In this document: positions 26,935 through 35,977 of the stretch, piece after piece | Position numbering within the stretch: the stretch's first letter is position 1 | How the letters are laid out: each line of letters starts with the position of its first letter | Source of the DNA: Flavobacteriaceae bacterium | GTDB taxonomy: Bacteria > Bacteroidota > Bacteroidia > Flavobacteriales > Flavobacteriaceae | DNA length: 64,000 nucleotides | NCBI GenBank assembly: GCA_013215095.1 | Contig: JABSPM010000088.1 | Location: 20,937 to 84,936, forward strand | Reading direction: 5' to 3' | Translations under genes and position numbers: made by a program | Notes under the pieces: generated by a model | Told to the model about the DNA's origin: nothing | What the model saw: only the letters and a program-made list of their open reading frames with translations | The model's database searches: none

Positions 26935-28119
26935 CTATTCCATCCAAGATTTATAATAGTTTTCGTCGGCTATTTTCAAAGCTTCTTCTGTGACTTGAAG
27001 TGGTTTAAAGGTATCCACCATTACTGCTAACTCAAGTGTTTCGGTTTTCCCGATGCTGCGCTCCATAGCACCTGGATGTGGTCCGTGAGGTATTCCTGCT
27101 GGGTGTAATGAAATATGTCCTGCTTCAATATCATTTCGACTCATAAAATCACCATCTACATAATACAACACCTCATCACTATCTATATTACTATGATTAT
27201 AAGGCGCTGGAATGGATTGTGGATGATAATCATATAAGCGCGGCACAAAACTACATACCACAAATGCATTGGTCTCAAACGTTTGATGTATTGGTGGCGG
27301 CATATGTATGCGGCCAGTTAAAGGCTCAAAATCATGAATTGAAAACGCATAAGGATAGTTAAATCCATCATATCCTATAACATCAAAAGGATGTGAGCCA
27401 TATACCATCTCTATAATTTCGCCTTGTTTTTTGACCTTAATTACAAAATCTCCTTTTTGATTATAGGTCTCTAATTCTTCTGGTCGTCTGATATCACGTT
27501 CACAAAATGGTGAATGTTCTAGCAATTGTCCAAACCAATTTCTATAGCGTTTTGGTGTATATATTGGACTATAAGACTCAACAATAAACAAACGATTATC
27601 TTCGGTATCAAAATCAATTTTGTAAATCATACCGCGAGGAATAATCAAATAATCTCCATATTTAAAATCAAGATTCCCGTACATCGTACGGAGCTTACCT
27701 ATTCCTTTATGGATAAAAATCATTTCATCCGCATCTGTGTTTTTGTAAAAATAATCCTGAGTTGGATCTGTTGGCGCAGATAAGATAATATTGCAATCGT
27801 TATTGGTTAAAACAACTTTTCTACTACTTAGATAATCAGCCTCAGGCTTTACTTGGAAACCTCTAAAACGATAGGATTGTATATTGTTTGCTTTTGCAAT
27901 TTTTGGTGCTACACTATATTGTTTTCTAATTTCTTTTACCATGGTTGGGCGATGCTCATGGTAGCTATTAGTAGACATCCCATCAAAACCAATTGTTCCA
28001 AACAATTGTTCGTAATAGTAGTCTCCATTCGGTTTTTTAAAAATAGTGTGTCTTTTAGGCGGAATACTTCCTAATTTATGATAAAAAGGCATTTCAAAAA
28101 TTGTTAGTTTGTTAGACAA
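26935..28119 (-). CDS. hmgA: Homogentisate 1,2-dioxygenase
   Basis: 394 residues, slightly shorter than the 430-440 of proteobacterial and animal enzymes but typical of Bacteroidota. It opens the ring of homogentisate to maleylacetoacetate. Iron-site motifs are HMPPPIHQTFET (about residue 282), VDGDFMSRND and LHPAGIPHGPHPGAMERS (about 345-365). The N-terminal cupin region contains HRPTMVKEIRK and FMNG-like FDGFNYPYAFSI. With HPPD it covers two consecutive steps. The next enzymes (isomerase, fumarylacetoacetase) are not in this window. AT-rich inverted repeats lie upstream. Confidence 0.95.
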   Translation of the reverse strand: MSNKLTIFEMPFYHKLGSIPPKRHTIFKKPNGDYYYEQLFGTIGFDGMSTNSYHEHRPTMVKEIRKQYSVAPKIAKANNIQSYRFRGFQVKPEADYLSSRKVVLTNNDCNIILSAPTDPTQDYFYKNTDADEMIFIHKGIGKLRTMYGNLDFKYGDYLIIPRGMIYKIDFDTEDNRLFIVESYSPIYTPKRYRNWFGQLLEHSPFCERDIRRPEELETYNQKGDFVIKVKKQGEIIEMVYGSHPFDVIGYDGFNYPYAFSIHDFEPLTGRIHMPPPIHQTFETNAFVVCSFVPRLYDYHPQSIPAPYNHSNIDSDEVLYYVDGDFMSRNDIEAGHISLHPAGIPHGPHPGAMERSIGKTETLELAVMVDTFKPLQVTEEALKIADENYYKSWME

Positions 28120-28161
28120 TTAAATGTTAGAGATTAGATGCGATAAACACCTAATTTAAAG

Positions 28162-28211
28162 GTATATAAATATACAAAAACTTTATATACTAAAAATTAT
28201 ACAGTATATAA
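28162..28211. promoter_or_regulatory. Cluster of GTATAT/ATATAC inverted repeats upstream of hmgA
   Basis: The palindrome GTATAT-AA-ATATAC (28162-28175) is followed by TTATATACT (28183-28191), 11 bases, then AGTATATAA (28203-28211), a perfect 9-bp inverted repeat. All three share the core TATATAC. They lie 43-92 bases before the hmgA start and belong only to its promoter region, since the other neighbour ends here. Confidence 0.4.
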
Positions 28212-28365
28212 TGCCTATTCAGGATTTCTCTTGATAAGAAAATGTAAGTGCAGTAATAAATATTTCCAGAATAATTTCATCTGTCTAAAATTATAAAAAA
28301 AATTAGAATAGCAAAAATTTACACGAATACTACTATTTATTTAGAATGATTATAAATAGATGTGA

Positions 28366-30600
28366 TTAAAACCAAAATCCCAAATTAAAAAACCATTTGG
28401 CATTTTTGGTTTCTGGAGACCAGGTGTATTTCAACTCTACTGGCCCAAAAAAGGTTTCTACACCATAGCCAATTGCATAACCACTAAACTCTGGAGCGCT
28501 AAGCCATTTATCTGTGCTCTCAAAAACACCATCGGCAACATGTGCATAATTTGCAGCAACGCTGAAATGTTGTTTATTTAAGAATTCATAATCCATCGCA
28601 GCCATTCCCTTTATAAAGCTATTCCCTGTTAAAGATATATAGTCATAGCCATAGAATGAAACAAAGTTATTGATAAAATTACGCCCATAACCCCCTAAGG
28701 CAAAGTTTAAGGATTTGTTCGAATTTTCTCCAATTTTAAACCCTGCCTGAGACACCACATTAAACGATAAGTTTTCAAGCAATGAAAATGCATAACCCAA
28801 TTCGCCCTTAGCAAAAGAGAATTGGGAAAAATTATTATTATAATCGGAAGAGGCTAAAAAGATTTGAAAATTGCCCTCAAAATAAAATCCAGTATTAGGA
28901 TAGTATATATGATCATAAGTATCAAATTTAAGCGCTCCAAGCACACTAAAATAATCACTCTTTTCAAACACTGTTTTATCTTGTTGAGAATTCTCTTCCA
29001 AAATCGTTTCTGAGGATACATTAAGTCTTTTATGCTCTGCCCCCATTTTTAACGAAAAATCACGTCTTAAAAAGGTTTGTACAAAAAACTGATTTGTAAA
29101 ATCACTTAATTCAATATCTATTTTATTAATAGCTTGAGTACTTAGTTGCGATTCCTCCAATACTAATGATGCACTAATATTCTTATGAAAAGTATTATAC
29201 CTCGAACGCACTCCAATACTCCAATAGAAGCCTTTATCAATAAAGTAGTCGAAATTATACCTCATATTATCGCCCAATATTATATCTAAAGATGCAACAT
29301 CATTATCAAATAAAATGCGTTTTTGCGTTAGGTTAAGTAATGCCGCACTCTTGTACAAATCATCATAATGTACGCTAAATCTAAATAATGTTTTTGTCGC
29401 ACTCTCTTTAACATATGCTGTTAGCAAATAACCATCCTTATTATCGCCTTTAAAATCATACTGAAAACTATCAAAATTATTAGTTGCCATAAGGTTGTTA
29501 ACGCCTTTATTAAAATCGTTATAACTCACTTTTTCTCCAGACTTAAGCTTAAGCTTACCCAGCAGATAAGATCGGGTGTACTTATCCAAACCTATAACGC
29601 GAATCATATTAATCTTTATACTATCTACTGGGACAATCTTAACTTTTTTTAGATCTTTAGCCTTTTGTTTTGCTTTCAATTCAGACAATGCTTTACGATG
29701 TTTTAGAGCGGCATTTTCTCCGTTTTTAATGATGTTTTGTCCTTTATCAAAAGAGATCAAATTAAATGCTTCAATATCAGGTTTAATATAGATATCTGTA
29801 AGCTTTGATTTGGCATCCATAGCTTTAATCGCATGAAAATTGTTGATTTGAAATAAAACTCCTGTTGCCGACACAAGTTCATCCTTAGACATTAAGCCAT
29901 CTTGAACATCAACCCCAATAACACGGTCTACACCTTTACTTTTCAAGATTTCTATAGGGTAATTATCAACAACACCTCCATCTGTTAAAATGTTACCATC
30001 TATAAACACGGGTTGAAATAAGGTAGGCAATGCTCCACTTGCAGCAATAGCCTGAGGTAAATTCCCCTTATCTAAAATCACTTTAGCACCTGTTTCTATA
30101 TTGGTTGCAATGCAAAAAAAAGGAATAGGTAAGTCTTCAAAATTTTCAACATCACTCACATGCAACAGTAGCTTTGAAAAAAGATTATAGACATTCTGAC
30201 CCCTAGACAAGGCCGAAGGCAACTGTATTTTCATTTTTTTGACAGGCAAAGTAATCGCGTATTTTTCAGCATTATCGCGTTCATAAAAAGTTTTGGACTC
30301 GCGTGGAATATCATCACTTATAAGCGTTTCAAAATCCAAATCTCTAAAAATTGAATCTAATTGTTTACCCGAATATCCCGATGCATATAACCCTCCAATT
30401 ATAGCTCCCATACTTGTTCCTGCCACATAATCTACTTTTAAACCTAAGCTATCTAAGGTTTTTAAAACACCTATATGTGCCAAACCTTTTGCACCGCCTC
30501 CACTTAGTACCACGCCAACTTTAAGATCTTTTTCTTGGCTTTGCTGCGCAAAGCTAACATTCGTCAAAAGCACAACTATGAAGATTATTATTTTATTCAT
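28366..30600 (-). CDS. Patatin-like phospholipase with POTRA and outer-membrane barrel (type Vd-like)
   Basis: 744 residues from the ATG at 30598-30600, chosen because it gives a signal peptide (MNKIIIFIVVLLTNVSFAQQ). The patatin domain (about 25-230) has the glycine-rich loop GGGAKGLAHIGVL, the nucleophile GTSMG and the catalytic Asp in DGGVVDNYP. A POTRA-like region follows (IKINMIRVIGLDKYTRSYLL), then a 16-strand-type barrel ending in aromatic NLGFWF. This is the order of PlpD-type Vd autotransporters, which export a lipid hydrolase domain through their own barrel. The start codon lies inside the 3' end of uvrC (8-base overlap), so the two are translationally coupled. A 245-base AT-rich spacer follows. 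Confidence 0.9.
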   Translation of the reverse strand: MNKIIIFIVVLLTNVSFAQQSQEKDLKVGVVLSGGGAKGLAHIGVLKTLDSLGLKVDYVAGTSMGAIIGGLYASGYSGKQLDSIFRDLDFETLISDDIPRESKTFYERDNAEKYAITLPVKKMKIQLPSALSRGQNVYNLFSKLLLHVSDVENFEDLPIPFFCIATNIETGAKVILDKGNLPQAIAASGALPTLFQPVFIDGNILTDGGVVDNYPIEILKSKGVDRVIGVDVQDGLMSKDELVSATGVLFQINNFHAIKAMDAKSKLTDIYIKPDIEAFNLISFDKGQNIIKNGENAALKHRKALSELKAKQKAKDLKKVKIVPVDSIKINMIRVIGLDKYTRSYLLGKLKLKSGEKVSYNDFNKGVNNLMATNNFDSFQYDFKGDNKDGYLLTAYVKESATKTLFRFSVHYDDLYKSAALLNLTQKRILFDNDVASLDIILGDNMRYNFDYFIDKGFYWSIGVRSRYNTFHKNISASLVLEESQLSTQAINKIDIELSDFTNQFFVQTFLRRDFSLKMGAEHKRLNVSSETILEENSQQDKTVFEKSDYFSVLGALKFDTYDHIYYPNTGFYFEGNFQIFLASSDYNNNFSQFSFAKGELGYAFSLLENLSFNVVSQAGFKIGENSNKSLNFALGGYGRNFINNFVSFYGYDYISLTGNSFIKGMAAMDYEFLNKQHFSVAANYAHVADGVFESTDKWLSAPEFSGYAIGYGVETFFGPVELKYTWSPETKNAKWFFNLGFWF

Positions 30601-32398
30601 GTATTGTATCACTATTATAATAGTTATAAATTTTCTTTGCTCTAGATACACCAACCACATCTTCTAACTCATCCAACGTTGCATAAGACACACGTTTTGC
30701 AGATTTGAAATGTTTTAACAACATTACGATACTTTTTTCTCCTATTCCTGAAATGGTTTCTAACTCTGTATGCAACGCATTTTTACTTCGTTTGTTTCGA
30801 TGGTGCTCAATTCCAAAACGATGGGCTTCATTTCTCAGTTGTTGAATGATTTTAAGCGTTTGACTTTTCTTATCTAAATATAAGGGTATTGGGTCGTTTG
30901 GATAGAACAATTCTTCCAAACGTTTTGCTATTCCAATTATAGCAATTTTACCTCTTAAATTTAAATCATCTAAACTTTTTAAAGCTGCAGATAACTGTCC
31001 TTTTCCGCCATCAATAACAATTAACTGCGGTAGAGGTTTATCCTCGTCTAACAAACGTTTATAGCGTCTATATACCACTTCAGTCATTGAAGCAAAATCA
31101 TCAGGTCCTTCAACTGTTTTTATATTAAAATGACGATAATCGCGCTTACTCGGCTTGCCATTTTTAAAAACCACACAAGCTGCAACAGGGTGTGTTCCTT
31201 GTATATTAGAATTATCAAAGCACTCAATATGTCGAGGTTCTTCAGACAATCTCAAATCTGCTTTCATCTGCACCATAAGGCGATTAAAGTGACGCTCTGG
31301 ATCAGTTATTTTAATTTGCTTTAGACGCTCAAGACGATGATATTTAGCATTGCGCTCAGACAGGTTTAAAATATGCTTTTTATCCCCGAGCTTGGGAATC
31401 GTAACTTTGATACTTTCTCCTAAATTCACCTTAAAAGGTACATATATTTCTTTAGAATTCGAATTAAAACGTTGCCTTAACTCAGTAATTCCTAGTTCTA
31501 AAAGCGCTTTGTCAGATTCCTCAAGTTTTTTCTTTAATTCTAAAGTATGCGAACGCACGATAGCACCATATGAAATCTGCAAAAAATTAACAAATGCAGC
31601 GCTCTCATCACTTACAATAGAAAACACATCTACATTACTTATTTTTGGATTCACAATTGTTGATTTTGCCTGATAATTTTCTAAAAGGGCAATCTTTTCT
31701 TTTAAAACTTGTGCTTTTTCAAATTCCAACTGCGATGCATAAGTTTTCATTTCCGCCTTAAATTGCTGCAATGAGGTTTTAAAATTTCCCTTAAGAATAT
31801 TCCTTACAGCATCTAAGGTCGTTTTATATGCCGCTTCACTAACCAAACCACCACAAGCACCGTTACACACATGAATGTGATACCCCAAACAGAGTTTGGT
31901 TTTGCCTTCTGCTATTTTTTCTGGTGTAATTCGCGTTTCACAAGTCCTCAACGTATACAAACTCTTAATAACTTCTAGGAGTGTATGAATTGTCTTCATA
32001 CTAGTATATGGTCCAAAATATTCCGAGCCATCTTTGATATAACGTCGTGTTGGAAAAATCCTTGGAAAATGTTCATTCTTAATACACAACCAAGGATAGG
32101 TTTTATCATCTTTCAGCAATACATTATAACGTGGTTTGTATTTCTTTATGAGATTGTTTTCTAATAATAATGCGTCGGTTTCAGTATCTACAACAATATG
32201 CTTGATTTTAACTATTTTCTTTACTAAAACTCGCGTCTTTCCATACTCGTGGTTTTTAGTAAAATAAGAGCTCACACGTTTTTTTAAACGCTTTGCTTTT
32301 CCTACATAAATTACAGTATCCTTAGCATCAATATAGAGATACACCCCTGGTAAATTGGGCAGTGTTTTAAGTTGTATTTCTAAAGAAGTTTCATACAT
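30593..32398 (-). CDS. uvrC: Excinuclease ABC subunit C
   Basis: 601 residues. UvrC makes both incisions in nucleotide excision repair. The GIY-YIG domain is at the N-terminus (LPGVYLYIDAKDTVIYVGKA). A UVR motif lies near residue 210 (LEFEKAQVLKEKIALL), then the RNase H-like C-nuclease (ECFDNSNIQGTHPVAACVVF, IVIDGGKGQLSAA) and terminal helix-hairpin-helices (ISGIGEKSIVMLLKHF). The ATG at 32396-32398 is preferred over a TTG three codons upstream. A -7 element ends only 7 bases before this ATG, so the mRNA may be nearly leaderless. It is divergent from rimK. Confidence 0.96.
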   Translation of the reverse strand: MYETSLEIQLKTLPNLPGVYLYIDAKDTVIYVGKAKRLKKRVSSYFTKNHEYGKTRVLVKKIVKIKHIVVDTETDALLLENNLIKKYKPRYNVLLKDDKTYPWLCIKNEHFPRIFPTRRYIKDGSEYFGPYTSMKTIHTLLEVIKSLYTLRTCETRITPEKIAEGKTKLCLGYHIHVCNGACGGLVSEAAYKTTLDAVRNILKGNFKTSLQQFKAEMKTYASQLEFEKAQVLKEKIALLENYQAKSTIVNPKISNVDVFSIVSDESAAFVNFLQISYGAIVRSHTLELKKKLEESDKALLELGITELRQRFNSNSKEIYVPFKVNLGESIKVTIPKLGDKKHILNLSERNAKYHRLERLKQIKITDPERHFNRLMVQMKADLRLSEEPRHIECFDNSNIQGTHPVAACVVFKNGKPSKRDYRHFNIKTVEGPDDFASMTEVVYRRYKRLLDEDKPLPQLIVIDGGKGQLSAALKSLDDLNLRGKIAIIGIAKRLEELFYPNDPIPLYLDKKSQTLKIIQQLRNEAHRFGIEHHRNKRSKNALHTELETISGIGEKSIVMLLKHFKSAKRVSYATLDELEDVVGVSRAKKIYNYYNSDTIHE

Positions 32399-32404
32399 AA
32401 GTAC

Positions 32405-32412
32405 CAAAGGTA
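32405..32412 (-). promoter_or_regulatory. Candidate -7 element very close to the uvrC start
   Basis: Minus-strand TACCTTTG matches TAnnTTTG. Its distance to the ATG (6 bases between) would place transcription start at or next to the start codon. Confidence 0.35.
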
Positions 32413-32487
32413 TATTAAATCGTTTTATTGTAAAAATTCATCATCGATTTTTAGTATATTGCCATACCCATTTGTACTATTTTACCA

Positions 32488-33363
32488 ATGAATATTGTTA
32501 TACTCTCTAGAAACGAACATTTGTACTCTACAAGTCGCTTGATTGAAGAAGGCGAAACACGCGGTCATGAAGTGGAAGTTATCGACCCTTTGAAATGCGA
32601 CCTTATTATTGAAAAAGAAAAACCAACCATTTATTACAATGACCGTTATTTAGATTATATAGATGCTATTATTCCAAGGATTGGTGCTTCTGTTACATTT
32701 TTTGGATCGGCGGTAGTCCGTCAATTTGAAATGATGAATGTTTTTACCACCGTAACTTCAGATGCCATTATAAGATCTAGAGATAAACTCAAAAGTTTTC
32801 AACGCTTATCCAAAGCAGGAATAGGCATGCCAAAAACGGTTTTTACCAACTACTCTAGAGATGTTGAAGAAGTCATTGCGCATCTTGGTGGAACGCCAGT
32901 AATTATTAAACTATTGGAAGGAACACAAGGTCTTGGTGTGGTTTTAGCAGAAACTAAAAATGCTGCAGAATCTGTATTGGAAGCCTTTAACGGATTACAA
33001 GCGCGAGCATTGGTCCAAGAATATATTGCCGAAGCCAAAGGTGCAGATATTAGAGCATTAATTGTAGATGGACAGGTGGTTGGAGCTATGAAACGTCAAG
33101 GACGAGAAGGCGAGTTTAGATCTAATCTACACCGAGGAGGCAGTGCAGAGTACATCAAACTTTCTGATGCCGAATTAAAACTCGCTGTAAAAACAGCTCG
33201 CACCTTAAAGCTTCCTGTTTGTGGCGTAGATATGCTACAATCTCATAAAGGTCCCTTACTTTTAGAAGTGAATTCCACGCCAGGACTTGAAGGTATAGAA
33301 AAAGCAACTGGTAAAAATATTGCAAAAGCAATTATCACTTTTATTGAACGAAATAGGCGTTAA
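32488..33363 (+). CDS. rimK: RimK family ATP-grasp alpha-L-glutamate ligase
   Basis: 291 residues, close to the 300 of E. coli RimK. It is an ATP-grasp ligase that adds glutamates to the C-terminus of ribosomal protein S6. Visible segments are the N-terminal [39 protein letters not shown], the ATP-binding [38 protein letters not shown] and the metal-binding end [15 protein letters not shown]. The stop overlaps the next gene's start (TAATG), so it is translationally coupled to an M14 family deacylase/peptidase. Confidence 0.93.
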   Translation: MNIVILSRNEHLYSTSRLIEEGETRGHEVEVIDPLKCDLIIEKEKPTIYYNDRYLDYIDAIIPRIGASVTFFGSAVVRQFEMMNVFTTVTSDAIIRSRDKLKSFQRLSKAGIGMPKTVFTNYSRDVEEVIAHLGGTPVIIKLLEGTQGLGVVLAETKNAAESVLEAFNGLQARALVQEYIAEAKGADIRALIVDGQVVGAMKRQGREGEFRSNLHRGGSAEYIKLSDAELKLAVKTARTLKLPVCGVDMLQSHKGPLLLEVNSTPGLEGIEKATGKNIAKAIITFIERNRR

Positions 33364-34337
33364 TGACCACAACTCAAACCGACATATTACATATACTTGG
33401 TGAAGACATTCCGCTCGGAGCACACAAGGAAATTAACTTTAGCGTGGCCCGTTTACACTCAGCAACAAAAGTAGAAGTTCCTGTGATTATTGAACGTTCC
33501 AAAAAGCCTGGTCCTATCGTATTGTTTACAGCAGGTATACATGGTGATGAAATTAATGGTGTAGAAATTGTAAGACAAATTATATCAAAAGGAATTAACA
33601 AGCCAAGGAAAGGCACAATTATCTGCATACCTGTCATTAATATCTTTGGATTTCTACATATGGAACGTGAAACCCCAGATGGTAGGGATTTAAATCGGGT
33701 TTTCCCAGGTTCAAAAAAAGGTTCTTTAGCAAGTCAAATAGCCTATAAGCTGATGACTGAAATTGTACCTCAAGTGGATTTAATTGTCGACCATCATACT
33801 GGTGGTTCTGACCGATTTAATGCACCACAAATACGCGTTGTGCGAGATGAAGCTTTTTTACAAAAACTAGCGCGAATTTATGGCGCACCTTTTGTGTTAT
33901 ATTCTAAAAACATTACTAAATCCTTTAGAGCAGCTTGTTATAAGCAAAGCATTCCTATGTTACTTTTTGAGGGTGGAAAGTCATTACACTTTAGCTCCAA
34001 TGTAATAAATACTGGTGTAAATGGCGCAAAGCGTGTTTTAAGTCACCTAGGCATGTTACATCATAAGTTTAAGGTCTCTATACCAAAAAAATCTTGCGTT
34101 TTTATTGAAGAAAGTAGATGGATACGTGCCAAATACTCAGGAATGTTCAAAGCTATAATTAAGATTAATGCCTATGTTGAAAAAGGAGACACTTTAGGAA
34201 ATATCACTGATCCTTTTGGTAAATTCAACCACTTCATAAAAGCAGATTATACGGGATACATTATCAATGTCAATGACGCGCCGTTAGTTTATAAAGGCGA
34301 TGCATTATTTCATATGTCTACAGCACTAGAATCATGA
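33363..34337 (+). CDS. M14-type succinylglutamate desuccinylase/aspartoacylase family protein
   Basis: 324 residues of the zinc-dependent AstE/AspA branch of the carboxypeptidase A (M14) fold. Zinc ligands H60 and E63 sit in AGIHGDEINGVE and the third His in VDHHTGG (about 144-145). The substrate-binding Arg is in DGRDLNRVFPG and the catalytic Glu probably in LLFEGGKS. The true substrate is not known for this group. Its start overlaps the rimK stop by one base, and its own stop overlaps the next gene by 4 bases. The tight link to a glutamate ligase suggests a role on glutamylated protein tails or N-acyl amino acids. Confidence 0.87.
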   Translation: MTTTQTDILHILGEDIPLGAHKEINFSVARLHSATKVEVPVIIERSKKPGPIVLFTAGIHGDEINGVEIVRQIISKGINKPRKGTIICIPVINIFGFLHMERETPDGRDLNRVFPGSKKGSLASQIAYKLMTEIVPQVDLIVDHHTGGSDRFNAPQIRVVRDEAFLQKLARIYGAPFVLYSKNITKSFRAACYKQSIPMLLFEGGKSLHFSSNVINTGVNGAKRVLSHLGMLHHKFKVSIPKKSCVFIEESRWIRAKYSGMFKAIIKINAYVEKGDTLGNITDPFGKFNHFIKADYTGYIINVNDAPLVYKGDALFHMSTALES

Positions 34338-34909
34338 ACAAAAAAGAACTTCGAAAACACTATAAAAAATTACGTCAAAATTTAAGTCTTGACACTATTG
34401 AAGACCAAAGCTTAGCTATCGCAAATACCTTATTAAAACTTCCTATATGGAACAAGAACTACTACCATATTTTTTTAAGCATTAAGCCGCTAAGAGAAAT
34501 AAATACGGAGTTTATACTCAATATACTGTCGGGAAAAGACAAAAATATCATCATACCAAAAACAGATTTTGATAACAATTCAATGTCACACTACCTGCTA
34601 ACAGATAGCACTATTTTGAAAATAAACCAATGGAACATTACAGAGCCAGTAGATGGAGTTCTAATTCCAGAACACATGATTAATGTCGTTTTTATACCCC
34701 TATTAGCATTTGATAAAAAGGGCAATCGTGTAGGCTATGGCAAAGGGTTTTATGATCATTTTTTAAATCGATGCAACCCAGACACTATAAAAATTGGCTT
34801 GTCACTTTTTGAAGCTGAAGATCGTATTATAGACGTGTCTGACAATGACATTCCTTTAGATTTTTGTGTTACTCCATCAAAAGTCTATACCTTTCATCAG
34901 GAGCACTAA
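34334..34909 (+). CDS. 5-formyltetrahydrofolate cyclo-ligase
   Basis: 191 residues. It uses ATP to turn 5-formyl-THF into 5,10-methenyl-THF, returning stored folate to the C1 pool. The N-terminus MNKKELRKHYKKLRQNLS and the nucleotide/folate motif RVGYGKGFYDHFL near residue 135 are typical. The start overlaps the preceding gene (ATGA), so the three genes rimK-M14-FCL form a coupled operon. The 3' end overlaps convergent lspA by 41 bases. Confidence 0.93.
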   Translation: MNKKELRKHYKKLRQNLSLDTIEDQSLAIANTLLKLPIWNKNYYHIFLSIKPLREINTEFILNILSGKDKNIIIPKTDFDNNSMSHYLLTDSTILKINQWNITEPVDGVLIPEHMINVVFIPLLAFDKKGNRVGYGKGFYDHFLNRCNPDTIKIGLSLFEAEDRIIDVSDNDIPLDFCVTPSKVYTFHQEH

Positions 34910-35516
34910 AGGCTTTTTTATTAAAGACTAACAAAATACCAACACCAGTACTTATGGCAACATCAGCAATATTAAAAACAGGTTGAAAAAAAGTAAAGGC
35001 CTCACCACCAAAAAATGGCATCCAAGTTGGAAATGTTCCATTCCAAATTGGAAAATGAAGCATATCTACAACTTTACCATGAAACCAACCCGCATAGCCC
35101 CCTCCTTCTGGTAAAAATTCAGCCACATTACCATAACTGTCATTAAATATAACCCCATAGAATACACTATCAATAATATTACCCAATGCTCCAGCAAAAA
35201 TTAATGCTACCGCTATAACAAGGGTTTTGTTTGCTCCTTTTTTTATAGACATGCAAAACCAATAACCAATTCCAGTTACGGCAAAAATTCGAAATACAGT
35301 CAACACCACTTTGGCTGTTTCATCCGACAAAAAGATGAAAACATCACTCAACTTGGCACCCCAAGCCATACCAGGGTTTTCTACAAAGAATATTTTGAAC
35401 CAACTAAACACTTCAACATCTTCTTGCAGCATAAAATTGGTCTTGATATAAATCTTTGAAACCTGATCTAATACCAAAATAATTATAATAAATAAGGTAG
35501 CATTCTTAAGCGACAT
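34869..35516 (-). CDS. lspA: Lipoprotein signal peptidase (signal peptidase II)
   Basis: 215 residues, somewhat longer than the 160-170 of proteobacterial LspA, as usual in Bacteroidota because of an extended periplasmic loop. This aspartyl protease of the inner membrane cleaves prolipoprotein signals. Four helices are visible, with the conserved FFVENPGMAWG, the first catalytic Asp in GNIIDSVFYG and the second in FNIADVAIS. It is separated from the upstream DksA-like gene by a strong terminator. The many lipoproteins encoded in this window depend on it. Confidence 0.95.
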   Translation of the reverse strand: MSLKNATLFIIIILVLDQVSKIYIKTNFMLQEDVEVFSWFKIFFVENPGMAWGAKLSDVFIFLSDETAKVVLTVFRIFAVTGIGYWFCMSIKKGANKTLVIAVALIFAGALGNIIDSVFYGVIFNDSYGNVAEFLPEGGGYAGWFHGKVVDMLHFPIWNGTFPTWMPFFGGEAFTFFQPVFNIADVAISTGVGILLVFNKKAFSAPDERYRLLME

Positions 35517-35534
35517 AAGGCATCCTTTTTTGTC

Positions 35535-35580
35535 AAAAATATAAAAACACCTCTATTTTAGACGTGTTTTTATATTTTTT
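35535..35580 (-). terminator. Intrinsic terminator after the ileS/DksA-like pair
   Basis: AAAAATATAAAAACAC and GTGTTTTTATATTTTT form a 16-bp perfect stem with a 13-base loop. It lies between the DksA-like stop and the lspA start, both minus-strand genes. Confidence 0.75.
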
Positions 35581-35589
35581 CGTAAGACT

Positions 35590-35973
35590 TTACTTCTGCA
35601 TATTTTTAGCTTCAATACTTAGAGTAGCATGAGGCACTAATTCTAATCGTTTTTTGTTAATTAGCTTTCCTGTTACACGACAAACACCGTAGGTCTTATT
35701 TTCGATACGAATTAATGCATTCTTTAAGTCACGAATGAATTTTTCTTGCCTAATAGCTAACTGCGAATTATACTCCTTGCTCATTACAGCACTCCCCTCA
35801 TCAAAAGCTTTAAAAGTAGGCGCTGTATCTTCTGTACCATTATTATGGTCATTCATATAAGCGCTTTTAATAAGCTGCAAATCGTGTTGTGCTTTTTCAA
35901 TTTTTTCTTGAATCAATAGTCTAAATTCTTCTAAATCTTTATCAGAGTATCTGTTATTTTTATCTGATGACAT
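35590..35973 (-). CDS. TraR/DksA-type protein, degenerate zinc finger
   Basis: 127 residues. An N-terminal helical hairpin (about 10-95) precedes the region homologous to the DksA C4 zinc finger: YGVCRVTGKLINKKRL...PHATLSIEAK. Only one of the four cysteines remains, and the acidic DxxDxA tip motif of DksA is not evident. I recall the same degeneration in other Bacteroidota members. DksA-family proteins bind the secondary channel of RNA polymerase, but whether this branch does so is untested. It lies 4 bases after ileS and is probably cotranscribed with it. Confidence 0.82.
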   Translation of the reverse strand: MSSDKNNRYSDKDLEEFRLLIQEKIEKAQHDLQLIKSAYMNDHNNGTEDTAPTFKAFDEGSAVMSKEYNSQLAIRQEKFIRDLKNALIRIENKTYGVCRVTGKLINKKRLELVPHATLSIEAKNMQK

Positions 35974-35977
35974 AATC

